The notes: generated by a model not told the origin, from the sequence alone. Shown: positions 9,229 to 17,924, counted from the first letter of the stretch. The stretch: 64,000 nucleotides of DNA from Paraburkholderia heleia NBRC 101817 (GCF_000739775.1 NZ_BBJH01000024.1:100872-164871), one strand, 5' to 3'. A program made the numbers and translations.

Positions 9229-9253
9229 TCGAGCCAGTGCCAGACTGGCTCGA
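9229..9253 (-). terminator. Intrinsic terminator after phosphoesterase gene
   Basis: On the minus strand a perfect 10-bp stem TCGAGCCAGT / ACTGGCTCGA with a 5-base loop is followed at once by TTTCTCATTT. It lies about 70 bp past the stop of the phosphoesterase gene and just upstream of the peroxidase gene. Confidence 0.75.
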
Positions 9254-9323
9254 CGGGGTTAGGACAGCCTTGGCGGCCCAGCCACGGACCCACGCGTCCG
9301 AAGCTGGCGCCAGAATGCCTGGC

Positions 9324-11021
9324 TTAGCTTGACTGCTTCGTCCCGTCAGTGTTCAGCAACAGCGTACGGGGTGTCGCCACCGACTGCGTGAAGTCGAACA
9401 TGTTCATGATGCTGCCGGTGGTCGCGTCGTTCGAACCCTGGCCGATACGCTGGCCACCGAGCCAGTTGTCCTCGATGAACTTCACGACAGACGACTGGGT
9501 GACGAGCGTATCGTCGACGAAGTTTTTCTTCGCATACGGCGAGATCACGAGGAACGGTACGCGCGTACCCGGACCACAACGTCCGTTGACAGCGCCGCCG
9601 TTGATGCCCACGCCCTGCTTCGCACCCGTTGCGTTACAGACGCCCGGACCGTTGAGCTGGTCGGCACCGGTGACGGTCGAACCACCTGCGCTTTCCGTCG
9701 TCGTTGCATCGAACGAGGACGTCGTCGGAGGCGTGTAACGGTGATCGAACCAACCGTCGGAGTCGTCGTATGCAATGACGACTGCGGTGTTCTTCCAGTC
9801 CGGCTGCTGCATCAGGAAGTTGATGAGCTGCGTGTTGAAGGCCTGCTCGTCGAGCGGGTCGGAGTTACCCGGGTGGCCGTCGCCGACCTCTGGTGCCTTG
9901 ATGAAGCTGACGGACGGGAAGTTGCCCGCTTGCACGGCAGCATAGAAGTCGTTGACGTCGTACTCGTGGTGGACCGGCGTTGCAGTGTTGTCCTTCGGAT
10001 CGGTTTGACCGATGAGCGCGACCGACGTCGGCCGCGCGTGCGTCCCGTTTGCCGTCGAAGCGTAATACTGGAACCAGTTGTGGTGCGGACTGTAGTCGGT
10101 CGGCGAAGCGCCCAGTACGGACGAGTACGTCGTACGGCTGCAGCCGGTCGTGCCGTTCGCGTTGGTCGCGGTCAGGTCGAAGCCACCCATGAACCCGCCC
10201 CACGTGATGTTCTTCGCGTTGAGCAGGTCGCCGATATTCTTCGACGACATCGAGACCGTGCTGGTCTTGGACGAGCAGACGTCGCCGGTGGGATCGGTAT
10301 CACCGATGAGCGACAGACTGCCCTGCGTATCGTTGATCGTCGAGGAGCTTCCGATGCCCGGGACGGCGCCGTTGTTCGTGCCCGACACGACAGCGATAGC
10401 CCCCGGCGTCGACGGCCCGAAGGTGTCGGTGTAGGCGTTGTCGTTGAGCGCAAAGTTTTGCGCGTAGTTCCACAGGGCGGTAACCGTATTGCCGTCGTAA
10501 TAGCCCATTACGAGGCCCTTCGTACCGAACACACCGCTGCTGCTGACGGTGTTGTTACCCGTGTAGAGCGGGAACAGGTCCATCGCGCCATTGTTCTCGG
10601 CCAGTTGCTCCGGGGTGTAGTTGTGGTTCTGGCCTTCGGTATTGGCCTGCGAACGGTCAAGGCGGAACGAATTGGATGCATTCGCACCGTTCAGGGCATT
10701 TGCCTTCGTCGGGCTGTTCTGCAGCAGCGTAGCGTTCAGACCCACCACCGACGGCGTACCGGCCGCGGCCGTGAAGGCCGGCTCGCCGACCGGATTGGCG
10801 GCGTTGGGGTACGTGCCAAAGTAATGGTCGAAAGACCGGTTCTCGCCGAAGATCACCACCAGGTGCTTGATTGGAGTAGCGGTCTGAAGGGCATCCTGCA
10901 CCGACACATTGGCTACCGGGGACGCCGGGGTGCTGCTGCTGCTGTGATTATCACTACCGCAGGCGGCCAGCACGAAGAGTGCTGCCGCAAAGGGGATGGG
11001 TAAGAGAGCTTTTCGAAACAT
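9324..11021 (-). CDS. PF04185 phosphoesterase (AcpA / phospholipase C-like), lipoprotein
   Basis: A 565-residue phosphatase/phosphodiesterase of the acid phosphatase AcpA-phospholipase C family, which cleaves phosphate mono- or diesters outside the cytoplasm. Signal peptide with a lipobox (LAACGSDN) predicts an outer- or inner-membrane lipoprotein followed by a Ser-rich spacer. Metal and catalytic motifs are present: FGENRSFDHYFGTYP, the GPSTPGAIAVVSG segment bearing the presumed nucleophilic Ser, and DDSDGWFDH near the C-terminus. It is a paralogue of the protein at 12371-14041 (shared HLVVI-GEN, NWLGGQRIG/NWLDGQRIG and FVVISPYAKxN blocks). Phosphate scavenging is a family-based inference; a lipid substrate is possible. 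Confidence 0.88.
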   Translation of the reverse strand: MFRKALLPIPFAAALFVLAACGSDNHSSSSTPASPVANVSVQDALQTATPIKHLVVIFGENRSFDHYFGTYPNAANPVGEPAFTAAAGTPSVVGLNATLLQNSPTKANALNGANASNSFRLDRSQANTEGQNHNYTPEQLAENNGAMDLFPLYTGNNTVSSSGVFGTKGLVMGYYDGNTVTALWNYAQNFALNDNAYTDTFGPSTPGAIAVVSGTNNGAVPGIGSSSTINDTQGSLSLIGDTDPTGDVCSSKTSTVSMSSKNIGDLLNAKNITWGGFMGGFDLTATNANGTTGCSRTTYSSVLGASPTDYSPHHNWFQYYASTANGTHARPTSVALIGQTDPKDNTATPVHHEYDVNDFYAAVQAGNFPSVSFIKAPEVGDGHPGNSDPLDEQAFNTQLINFLMQQPDWKNTAVVIAYDDSDGWFDHRYTPPTTSSFDATTTESAGGSTVTGADQLNGPGVCNATGAKQGVGINGGAVNGRCGPGTRVPFLVISPYAKKNFVDDTLVTQSSVVKFIEDNWLGGQRIGQGSNDATTGSIMNMFDFTQSVATPRTLLLNTDGTKQSS

Positions 11022-11438
11022 GGAGGTTCCATGATTTGTTGCTCAGCGTTTCCAGTTGGCGTGGTTTGGAATAGTGCTGCGCGGGGTTGTTGTTATGTTG
11101 CAGCCTTACGTTCGCTTTCGTTGTAAGGCAGCGCGCATTCAACCATTTGCGCATGACGTCCCGGGGACGGATGAATTTCTATTTCCTTACCCCTTATTAA
11201 TAATTGCTTTCTATAAACGACAAACGCCTTTGCAGTTCCACGCCACGGTCGGTATCATCACCGGCCAGCTGGAACAGGGTTCGGTGATCGGTGCTCGCCT
11301 GAGGAAAGCTTTTACAACCGGATGATCACGTAAAGGTCGATTGCCCCTCACCCTTGTTCCCGCACCCGCGCAGCGACCCTCAGGTCTGGCCCGTCGCGGC
11401 GAAACCGCCAAGGAACCCGGCAGAACAAGAAGGAATAA
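11022..11438. other. Divergent intergenic region between phosphoesterase and regulator
   Basis: No gene is seen. GCCTTAC (11103-11109) pairs perfectly with GTAAGGC (11123-11129), giving a hairpin in the leader of the phosphoesterase gene; an AT-rich run lies around 11173-11220. I looked for CTGTCAT-type Pho-box repeats and saw none. Confidence 0.4.
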
Positions 11439-12164
11439 ATGATCGTTCGCGTTGTGATCATCGAAGAGAACCTCGAAAAGGCCGAAGTCCTTTGGCTCAG
11501 CGCAGCGGACTGCGGCTTCAAACCAGAGATCGCCTCGGACTTGACCTCGGCAGCCTCATTGATCGACGGGGATCCGCTACCCGACCTTGTGATTTTGACC
11601 GCATCGGCCAATGGTGGACGCGGCGTCAGTTTCCTCCAGAACGTGCGCACGAACTTGCGAACGCGATACGTTCCCGTTGTGGTCATTGGCGAAGATGAAA
11701 CGGACACCGCCTGTGTGCATGCGCTCGAAGCAGGCGCCGATGACTACATCACTCGTCGGACATCCGCAGCCGAACTTTTCGCCAGGGTCAACGCAATCCT
11801 CCGGCCCCGGCAGTCACTTACGCGCCAACCCGCTCTCACGGTCAACGGGCTAACCGTGCATCCCGACTCGCACCGGATCTTCACATCGCGTGATGGACAG
11901 CAGGTTGAACTGCAAGCGACCAGCAAGGAATTCGAACTGCTATGCTTCCTCCTGTCTCGCCCCGACGAAGTGCTCTCGCGCGAAGCAATCCTTGCCGGAG
12001 CCTGGGAACATGGGCAACCTCCCGATACGCGTATCGTGGACGTACTCGTATACAGGCTGCGTAACATGATGCTCGGAACGGCCAGTGAGGGAACAATCCG
12101 AACTGTCCTGAAGTCCGGCTACCGCGTCGTAACCCAGGGAACGCAGCCGCAGACCGCACAGTAG
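11439..12164 (+). CDS. PhoB/OmpR-type regulator with degenerate receiver domain
   Basis: A 241-residue protein with an N-terminal receiver-like domain (1-122) and a C-terminal winged helix (about 132-232, with KEFELLCFLLSRPDEVLSRE and RIVDVLVYRLR, ending KSGYRVV). Against PhoB the phosphoacceptor Asp is Thr54 (LVILTA instead of LILLDW), the conserved Thr of PVVMLTA is Gly (PVVVIGE), and the Lys of YITKPF is Arg (YITRR). The acidic pocket is EE. So phosphorylation by a kinase looks impossible and DNA binding may be constitutive or depend on another signal. It sits between two PF04185 phosphoesterase genes, convergent with one and divergent from the other, and is the best candidate regulator for them. 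Confidence 0.85.
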   Translation: MIVRVVIIEENLEKAEVLWLSAADCGFKPEIASDLTSAASLIDGDPLPDLVILTASANGGRGVSFLQNVRTNLRTRYVPVVVIGEDETDTACVHALEAGADDYITRRTSAAELFARVNAILRPRQSLTRQPALTVNGLTVHPDSHRIFTSRDGQQVELQATSKEFELLCFLLSRPDEVLSREAILAGAWEHGQPPDTRIVDVLVYRLRNMMLGTASEGTIRTVLKSGYRVVTQGTQPQTAQ

Positions 12165-12185
12165 ATCGATTCGCTCGCAGTGTGG

Positions 12186-12204
12186 CCGCAGGCAATGCCT
12201 GCGG
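12186..12204 (+). terminator. Hairpin just downstream of regulator gene
   Basis: CCGCAGG and CCTGCGG form a 7-bp GC-rich stem with a CAATG loop, 21 bp after the stop. There is no T-run, so stop efficiency is uncertain. Confidence 0.4.
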
Positions 12205-12301
12205 GCGACGCAGGCCGAAAGACTGCGGCCGGTGGCGGCCGGCGAAAACGGTGGCGACGTGAAATAACGGAGCGCCCTTTCAGCGCGCGACTGAATGGCG
12301 A

Positions 12302-12342
12302 AGTGCGCCCCGCCGGCTGCATCAGCCGGGCTCGGGCGCACT
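12302..12342. terminator. Nested hairpin between convergent genes
   Basis: Outer arms AGTGCGCCC / GGGCGCACT (9 bp) enclose an inner 7-bp stem CCGGCTG / CAGCCGG. Lying between two convergent genes it could stop transcription from both sides, although neither side has a T-run. Confidence 0.45.
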
Positions 12343-12370
12343 CCAGTCATGCATGAAAGGCCAGCCGGCG

Positions 12371-14041
12371 TCAGGCGTGCGGTGCCTTGTCAAGAGCCAG
12401 GCCCGTTGCCGGATCGATGAACAGCTTGCGCTGCTCGAAGTGGCTCTTGCCCGGACGGTCGAAGTCGAACATGCCCATCATGTTGCCCGACGTCGCATCG
12501 AACGAACCACCACCGATGCGCTGACCATCGAGCCAGTTGTCCTCGATAAAGCGAACCACCGAAGACTGATCGATGCGCGTGTGGTCGACGTAATTCTGCT
12601 TCGCGTACGGCGAGATCACGACAAACGGAATGCGCGTGCCCGGACCGCAGCGGCCGTTCACCGGCTTGCCGTGCAGTCCGTCCGGTGCCGTGCCCGAACC
12701 GCAGATGCCGGGGGCATTCAGCTGGTCAGCGACCGAATCGAACGACGAAGCCGTCGGCACGGCGTAAGCATGGTCGTACCAGCCATCGGAGTCGTCCCAG
12801 GTCACGACAACGGCCGTTTCATCCCAGTCCTTCTGCTGCTGCAGGAAGTTGACAACCTTTGCGACGAATGCCTGCTCGTCGAGCGGATCCGAATAACCCG
12901 CGTGGCCATCCTGGTAGGCCGGAGCCTTGAGGAAACTTACCGACGGGAAATTGCCCGCCTTCACGGCATTGAAGAAGTCGTCGGTATCGTACTGGTGATT
13001 CGCGGGGTCGCGCTTGCCATCCTTGCCCGCGGTGTGCCCGATCGCGGCGAGGGAGGCTGGACGCAGATGCTGCGGGTTCGACGTCGATGCGTAATACTGG
13101 AACCAGTTGTGGTGCGGGATGTAGTCGGCCGTCGAGGCGCCGACGACCGTCGACAGCGTGCTGCGCGAGCAACCCGTCGTGCCGTTGCTGTTCGTCGTCG
13201 CGAGGTCGAAGCCGCCCATGAAGCCGCCCCACGTGATGTCGCGCGCGTTCAGCAGGTCGCCGATGTTCTTGCCGGTAAACATCCCGGTGTCGGTCTTGCT
13301 GGAGCACAGGTCATAGGCCGGGTCGACGTCGTTGATCAGCGTGTAGCCGCCCTGGCCATCGTTCACGAAATACGAACCTGCGGCCGACGGTTGCTTCGTC
13401 GTCAGAACCGGCACATAGCCGTTGGTTTGCCCGGCCACCACTTCGACCGCGCCCGGCGTGGACGGACCGTACGTCGACGTGTACGCGTTGTCGCTCATCG
13501 CAAACTGCTGCGCGTAATTCCACAGGGCGGTGACCGTGTTGCCGTCGAAATAGCCCATCACCTGGCCAGTGGTGCCAAACGCGCCGACACCGCCGCTGGA
13601 GCCCTTACCCGTGTACTTCGGGAAGAGGTCGACCTTGCCGTCGTCATACGCCTGCTGCTCAGCCGTATACGCGTGGTTCTGGTCGGCCGTGGCAGCCTGC
13701 GTACGGTCGAGACGGTAGGGATTGGACGCGCCGGCGCCATTGGCGGGATTTGTGTTCGGGTTGCCGGTCAGCAGCGTGCCCGAAAGTCCATTGACCTGAG
13801 GCGTCCCCGGCTGCGCGTTGAATGCCGGTTCGCCCGACGGGTTCGTCGCATGCGGATAGGTCGCGAAGTAGTGATCGAACGAGACGTTCTCGCCGTAGAT
13901 CACGACCAGATGCTTGATCGGAGTGGCCGTGTGTACGCCGTTCGGATGGTTCCTGTCATGGTCGTCAGCCGCACTCCATGCTACTGTCGATGCGAATGCT
14001 GCGGCGGTGAGCGAACCAAGTGCTACGTGACGCCATTGCAT
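12371..14041 (-). CDS. PF04185 phosphoesterase (AcpA / phospholipase C-like), secreted
   Basis: A 556-residue paralogue of the phosphoesterase at 9324-11021. Here the signal peptide (MQWRHVALGSLTAAAFAST, cleavage near WSA-ADD) lacks a lipobox Cys, so a soluble periplasmic or secreted enzyme is expected. It keeps YGENVSFDHYFATYP, GPSTPGAVEVVAG and DDSDGWYDHAY. The start is set by AGGAGC seven bases before the ATG; an upstream in-frame extension of 26 residues has no signal character. One lipid-anchored and one free copy with a regulator between them suggests division of labour in recovering phosphate or headgroups, which is inference. Confidence 0.88.
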   Translation of the reverse strand: MQWRHVALGSLTAAAFASTVAWSAADDHDRNHPNGVHTATPIKHLVVIYGENVSFDHYFATYPHATNPSGEPAFNAQPGTPQVNGLSGTLLTGNPNTNPANGAGASNPYRLDRTQAATADQNHAYTAEQQAYDDGKVDLFPKYTGKGSSGGVGAFGTTGQVMGYFDGNTVTALWNYAQQFAMSDNAYTSTYGPSTPGAVEVVAGQTNGYVPVLTTKQPSAAGSYFVNDGQGGYTLINDVDPAYDLCSSKTDTGMFTGKNIGDLLNARDITWGGFMGGFDLATTNSNGTTGCSRSTLSTVVGASTADYIPHHNWFQYYASTSNPQHLRPASLAAIGHTAGKDGKRDPANHQYDTDDFFNAVKAGNFPSVSFLKAPAYQDGHAGYSDPLDEQAFVAKVVNFLQQQKDWDETAVVVTWDDSDGWYDHAYAVPTASSFDSVADQLNAPGICGSGTAPDGLHGKPVNGRCGPGTRIPFVVISPYAKQNYVDHTRIDQSSVVRFIEDNWLDGQRIGGGSFDATSGNMMGMFDFDRPGKSHFEQRKLFIDPATGLALDKAPHA

Positions 14042-14534
14042 ATTCGGCTCCTGGTTGGATTCGTATTGCCGGGGATGACCGCGGAGCCGGGGCGCGGAGA
14101 TGTCCCTGATCCACATCACAATGCTTTCGCCCTTTAGGTAGGGAGGCTGCGCGGCACCGGTATTAGAACATCGGGGTATGAAGGCCCGGCGTCAGACTCC
14201 TTACGAAATATTTTCGCGGGAGGAATTTCGCTTCGGACGCGGCGCAATATTCTGACGAATGAAGTAAAGGGAGTCTCGCGCATTCACGCGCGGACGCCCT
14301 GTGCAACTGAACCGCGCAGTCAACGAGGATCTGTGCACGCACAACTGCCATGCAGCAGTGAGCGAGTGCCAGTTGTTGCTCGTGAAGCGCAGACGGTCGG
14401 CGTGCCGCAGCCCCTTGATAGCTGCCGTCGAGCCAGGGCTTATGCGAATGGCAGAAGAGGATCGGATATCGTCCGCTGGCGATTGCCGCAGACTGATCCT
14501 CCTTCCGTCGAAAGGATAATCGCGATGGAAGCCA
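14042..14534. other. Intergenic stretch without a supported gene
   Basis: Upstream region of the phosphoesterase gene and then about 400 bp in which the open frames on both strands lack any family pattern, start signal or consistent coding character. It borders the integrase remnant and may be leftover mobile DNA. Confidence 0.35.
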
Positions 14535-15150
14535 TTGACGTTCGGCAGCGCGCGGCGCGTGCCATGGAACAAGGGAAGGCTGACCGGCCAGAAGCCACCA
14601 CTGAAACTCAGAAAGATCTGGTCGATTCGTATCCGTTTGAAACGCGCAGGAAGCACGCGGGACCTGGCAATGTTCAATCTGGCGATCGACAGTAAGCTTC
14701 GGGCCTGCGATCTCACGAGGCCACGAGTCTCCGACGTTTGCCACGGCTCGCACGTGGCGGCGCGAGCAACCGTCATGCACCAGAAGACGCAGCGGCCGGT
14801 GCAGTTCGAGATCGCCGGGCAGACACGTGCGAGCGTAGAAGCGTGGATCAAGCGGCCGCTCTCGCGTCCGGTGACTTTCTGTTTCCGAGCCGGATCCACG
14901 GCTCGCCGCATGTGTCGACACGCCAGTACGCCCATTGGATACATCGCTGCACCGGATCGATCGGACCGGACGATACGGCTACGGAATGCATCTAATGCAC
15001 CGCACGAAGGCTTCGCTGATCTACCGCCGCACAGAGAACCTGCAGGTGGTGCGGGTGCCGCCCGGTCACTCAAAGCTCGATAGCACGGTGCGATACCTGG
15101 GAATCGAGGTCGACGATGCGCTGGAGATGGCGGAGCAAACCGACGTGTGA
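14535..15150 (+). pseudogene. Broken tyrosine recombinase/integrase
   Basis: Three successive frames spell one phage-type integrase: first VPWNKGRLTGQKPPLKLRKI, IRIRLKRAGSTRDLAMFNLA and IDSKLRACDL (catalytic first Arg region), then in the next frame DFLFPSRIHGSPHVSTRQYA (from about 14867), then in the third MHRTKASLIYRRTENLQVV, GHSKLDSTVRYLGIEVDDAL (catalytic His and Tyr). At least two frameshifts break it, and the HxxR motif reads HLMH, so the second catalytic Arg is also changed. It is an inactive trace of a mobile element or of a site-specific recombination module; no attachment-site repeats could be identified by eye. Confidence 0.75.
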
Positions 15151-15275
15151 AGCGGTAACGCCGGACAGCGTGTGGACGCTGTCCGGCCACGTCAACAATT
15201 AAGATCCGTTAAGCGGCTATGGCGCTGGAGTTTCGGGGTCCGCCACCCCGGCGCGCGCAAGCGAGTCGATTTCAC

Positions 15276-15306
15276 TTGCACCTGACGCTACGTCAGCTTC
15301 TATGGT
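15276..15306 (+). promoter_or_regulatory. MerR-type promoter with 19-bp spacer and dyad operator
   Basis: TTGCAC (-35, 15276-15281) and TATGGT (-10, 15301-15306) are separated by exactly 19 bp, the overlong spacing typical of MerR-family promoters, and the spacer holds the perfect dyad CTGACG-CTA-CGTCAG (15282-15296). The start codon follows at 15330. The fit to TipA-class operators predicts autoregulation by the gene product. Confidence 0.75.
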
Positions 15307-15329
15307 TGACACCAACGACTGGGAAGGCA

Positions 15330-17222
15330 ATGCGACTAAAAATTGGCGAACTGGCGAAGAAGGCGGGATTGAGCGTCCGGGCCCTGCATCACTATGATGC
15401 GATCGGGCTACTGTCGCCGTCGCAGCGCACCGACGGTGGCGCGCGCCTGTATGGGAGGAGCGACCTGATTCGGCTGCATCGTATCGAGGCGCTGAAACGG
15501 TTCGGGTATTCGCTCCCGGACATCAAGGCCAGCCTAGATGGTCAACTGACTGGCGTGCCGCTACAGCTTCTGCAGCGCCAGATCAAGGAACTCGACACGC
15601 AAGCATTGCGCGCGCAGCGCCTCAGTCGCCACTTGCAACACCTTGTGGACATGATCGCCGCCGGCAGCGAGATCGCGGCGACCGACTGGCTGAACGCTTT
15701 GGAGCTGATGAACATGTACCAAAAACATCTTGACGACGACGAACTCGATGCGCTGCTGGCATCCGGGCCGGATACGGTGGCGCCGACGGATCCGTCGTGG
15801 TCCGCGCTCATCGACAAGGTCCACGTTGCCGTGCAGCAGGCCCTACCGACCGAAAGCGACGCCGCACAGGCACTGGCCTGGCGCTGGATCAGGCTCGTGG
15901 TCCAAATGACCCGCAACGACCCGGCACTCGCCACCAAGCTGATGATGATGCAGCTCGGCGAGCCGCGCGCCCGACAAATCGTCGGCATCACGGCGGAAAT
16001 GCTGGAATGGATCGACGAAGCGTTCACGCACGCACGCTGCGCACTGTTCGCCAGGTACCTCAGTCCAGCGCAGGCCGACGAGGTGCGGCGTCGCCAGTTT
16101 GCCACCGCGAAAAGTCAAGCATGGCCGGCGCTGGTGGTCAAACTGAGGGAACAGATGGAAGCGGGTGTCCACGCCGGTGCCGCGCCGGTGCAGGCGATCG
16201 TCAAGCGCTGGCAACAACTGTTTCTCGACAGTTTTTGCGGAGACGACGCGGTCCTGGAGGCGCGCGTGCGCGATGCCTTGATGCGCGAACCGGATCTACA
16301 ACTGGGCATCGGTCTCGACGATTCGCTGTTGGCCTATTTGCACAAAGCGTATATCGTCGGCAACGACATGACACCGGTCAACGCCGGACCCAAGCCGAGC
16401 GCGTTGATGGTTGCGACGCAACGGGCCGCACATCAACTGCTTGATTGGCCGTTGGTGCTCGACGATCCCATTGCGCTGACTGTCCTCGGCGTGGCCGAAG
16501 CACGGGCATTGCGTGACGACATCGATAGATTTCGTCATCCGATATCGGTGGGAATGCGTAGTTCGGTAGTCGTACGCAGCCGGCTTGCCGACGACGTGTG
16601 GACCGGGGCTACCGAACGCGGCATTCGCCAGTATGTTGTGCTCGGGGCGGGACTCGATACCAGCGCGTACCGGCACCCCGATGCGTCGGGTCATATCTTC
16701 GAGGTTGACCTGCCAGCGACGCAAGAGTGGAAGCAGGCGCGCCTGCGTGAGGCAGGCATTGCGGTGCCGCCGTCACTGCATTTTGTGCCTGTTGACTTCG
16801 AGAGCGTCGGTCTTGCGGAGGGGTTGGCGCGTGCCGGTTTCAATGCTGCAGCACCAGCCATTTTCAGTTGGCTCGGCGTAACGATGTATCTCGACGAGGC
16901 CGCAGTCGTTGAGACCTTGCGCTTCATCGCTGGCTGCGCCAAAGGCAGTGCGGTCCTGTTCGAATATGTGATGCCACTTTCGAGCTTGCCGCCGATCATG
17001 CGTATCGCGATGGAGCAGTTGACGGCGCAATTCGCCGAGCGTGGCGAGCCGTGGAAGAGCTTCTTTGAACCGGCCGTCCTGGCCGAGATGCTGAATGAAT
17101 TGGGCTTCAGCCATAGCAGCACATGGACTCCGGACGCATTAAACCAGAGTTATCTCGCAAACCGTACCGACGGACTGCGTATCGGTGCGACACCCGCACG
17201 TCTGGTTCTGGCAACGGTCTGA
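15330..17222 (+). CDS. MerR-TipAS-like regulator fused to SAM-dependent methyltransferase (LCM/PF04072 type)
   Basis: A 630-residue three-part protein. Residues 1-70 are a MerR winged helix (KIGELAKKAGLSVRALHHYD), followed by the usual long helix with Gln/Leu repeats. About residues 180-330 resemble the TipAS ligand-binding domain (helical, RYLSPAQADEVRRR and WPALVVKLREQM). From about residue 355 there is a class I methyltransferase of the leucine carboxyl methyltransferase family: VVLGAGLDTSAYR is the SAM loop, FEVDLPATQEWKQ and PVDFES follow. MerR proteins of the TipA class bind small hydrophobic compounds, so the fusion could sense a compound, switch on its own synthesis and methylate that compound. 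AAGG precedes the ATG; its promoter has the diagnostic 19-bp spacer. Confidence 0.85.
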   Translation: MRLKIGELAKKAGLSVRALHHYDAIGLLSPSQRTDGGARLYGRSDLIRLHRIEALKRFGYSLPDIKASLDGQLTGVPLQLLQRQIKELDTQALRAQRLSRHLQHLVDMIAAGSEIAATDWLNALELMNMYQKHLDDDELDALLASGPDTVAPTDPSWSALIDKVHVAVQQALPTESDAAQALAWRWIRLVVQMTRNDPALATKLMMMQLGEPRARQIVGITAEMLEWIDEAFTHARCALFARYLSPAQADEVRRRQFATAKSQAWPALVVKLREQMEAGVHAGAAPVQAIVKRWQQLFLDSFCGDDAVLEARVRDALMREPDLQLGIGLDDSLLAYLHKAYIVGNDMTPVNAGPKPSALMVATQRAAHQLLDWPLVLDDPIALTVLGVAEARALRDDIDRFRHPISVGMRSSVVVRSRLADDVWTGATERGIRQYVVLGAGLDTSAYRHPDASGHIFEVDLPATQEWKQARLREAGIAVPPSLHFVPVDFESVGLAEGLARAGFNAAAPAIFSWLGVTMYLDEAAVVETLRFIAGCAKGSAVLFEYVMPLSSLPPIMRIAMEQLTAQFAERGEPWKSFFEPAVLAEMLNELGFSHSSTWTPDALNQSYLANRTDGLRIGATPARLVLATV

Positions 17223-17560
17223 AAATTCATCCTGGCTGGGGTGATCCAGATCCCGATCCAGGTAAGCCTCACTAGACGCTTCGACGCCGCGCCGATCTCC
17301 AACGTCTACTTCGGGGACCATTGAAAGACCGTAGTGGTCAAGTTATGCCTTTTCCATGAAAAGCGCGACCGAGGCGATCGGCGCACTCGACTGTGGGGCA
17401 CAGTGCGGCGGCCATGAAGGTACGTTCGACATTGCCGCGCAGTTCGTTGACAATAAGTTCAGTGATCGCGCCAAGCCGTCGGGATGAGGAAATGACGCAC
17501 GGAGCACGATGGCTGATTAGCTTATGCGCAAAGGACTAATTTTGACGAGGAAATAACCGT
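17223..17560. other. Intergenic stretch with possible coding debris
   Basis: No confident gene. A 43-codon frame at 17356-17487 (+, MKSATEAIGALDCGAQCGG...) ends in a protein-like tail AAQFVDNKFSDRAKPSG but has no ribosome binding site and no family I recognise; it may be a fragment of a deleted gene. Confidence 0.3.
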
Positions 17561-17902
17561 ATGAAAATAGATGCATTTGCCTTCGGCACGACCAACTGGG
17601 CGGAAGTCGAGACAACGGAACACAGAGGGGAAACCGGCGTAGCTTATTGGCGCACACGATTTTTTGGTGAAAAGCCGAATCAAATCCGAGTGCGGATGGT
17701 GGAATATACCCCTGGCTATCTTGCGGACCATTGGTGCCAAAAAGGGCACGTTCTTTTCTGCCTGGAAGGCGAGTTGGAAACAACCCTCGAAGATGGACGG
17801 AAATTCGTTTTGACAACCGGCATGAGTTACCAGGTTGGCGATAACGTGGAGCCACACCAGTCCTATACGAAGACGGGTGCCAAGCTCTTCATCGTTGACT
17901 GA
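17561..17902 (+). CDS. DHCW-motif cupin fold protein
   Basis: A 113-residue single-domain cupin. The name-giving cluster is visible in TPGYLADHWCQKGHVLFC, followed by GELETTLEDGR and a second cupin motif ending VEPHQSYTKTGAKLFIVD. The His residues should hold a metal; no reaction has been assigned to the family as far as I know. AGGAAA lies at good distance before the ATG. It is flanked by a hydrolase remnant on the opposite strand, so nothing in the context points to a pathway. Confidence 0.85.
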   Translation: MKIDAFAFGTTNWAEVETTEHRGETGVAYWRTRFFGEKPNQIRVRMVEYTPGYLADHWCQKGHVLFCLEGELETTLEDGRKFVLTTGMSYQVGDNVEPHQSYTKTGAKLFIVD

Positions 17903-17924
17903 GCGGCCGCTATTGAGCGACCGT

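Noticed and set aside
9741..11003. Long plus-strand open frame opposite the first phosphoesterase gene
   Set aside because: Arg/Val-rich composition typical of antisense frames in GC-rich DNA, no ribosome binding site and no family pattern; the minus-strand enzyme is unambiguous.
11022..11438. Search for a PhoB box upstream of the phosphoesterase and regulator genes
   Set aside because: No CTGTCAT-like direct repeats with 11-bp period were found by eye; phosphate control therefore remains inference.
12353..14137. 594-codon plus-strand open frame opposite the second phosphoesterase gene
   Set aside because: Same kind of antisense shadow; it mirrors the first one because the two enzymes are paralogues.
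14201..15190. Long minus-strand frames opposite the integrase remnant
   Set aside because: The plus strand carries clear integrase motifs in three frames; the minus frames have no pattern of their own.
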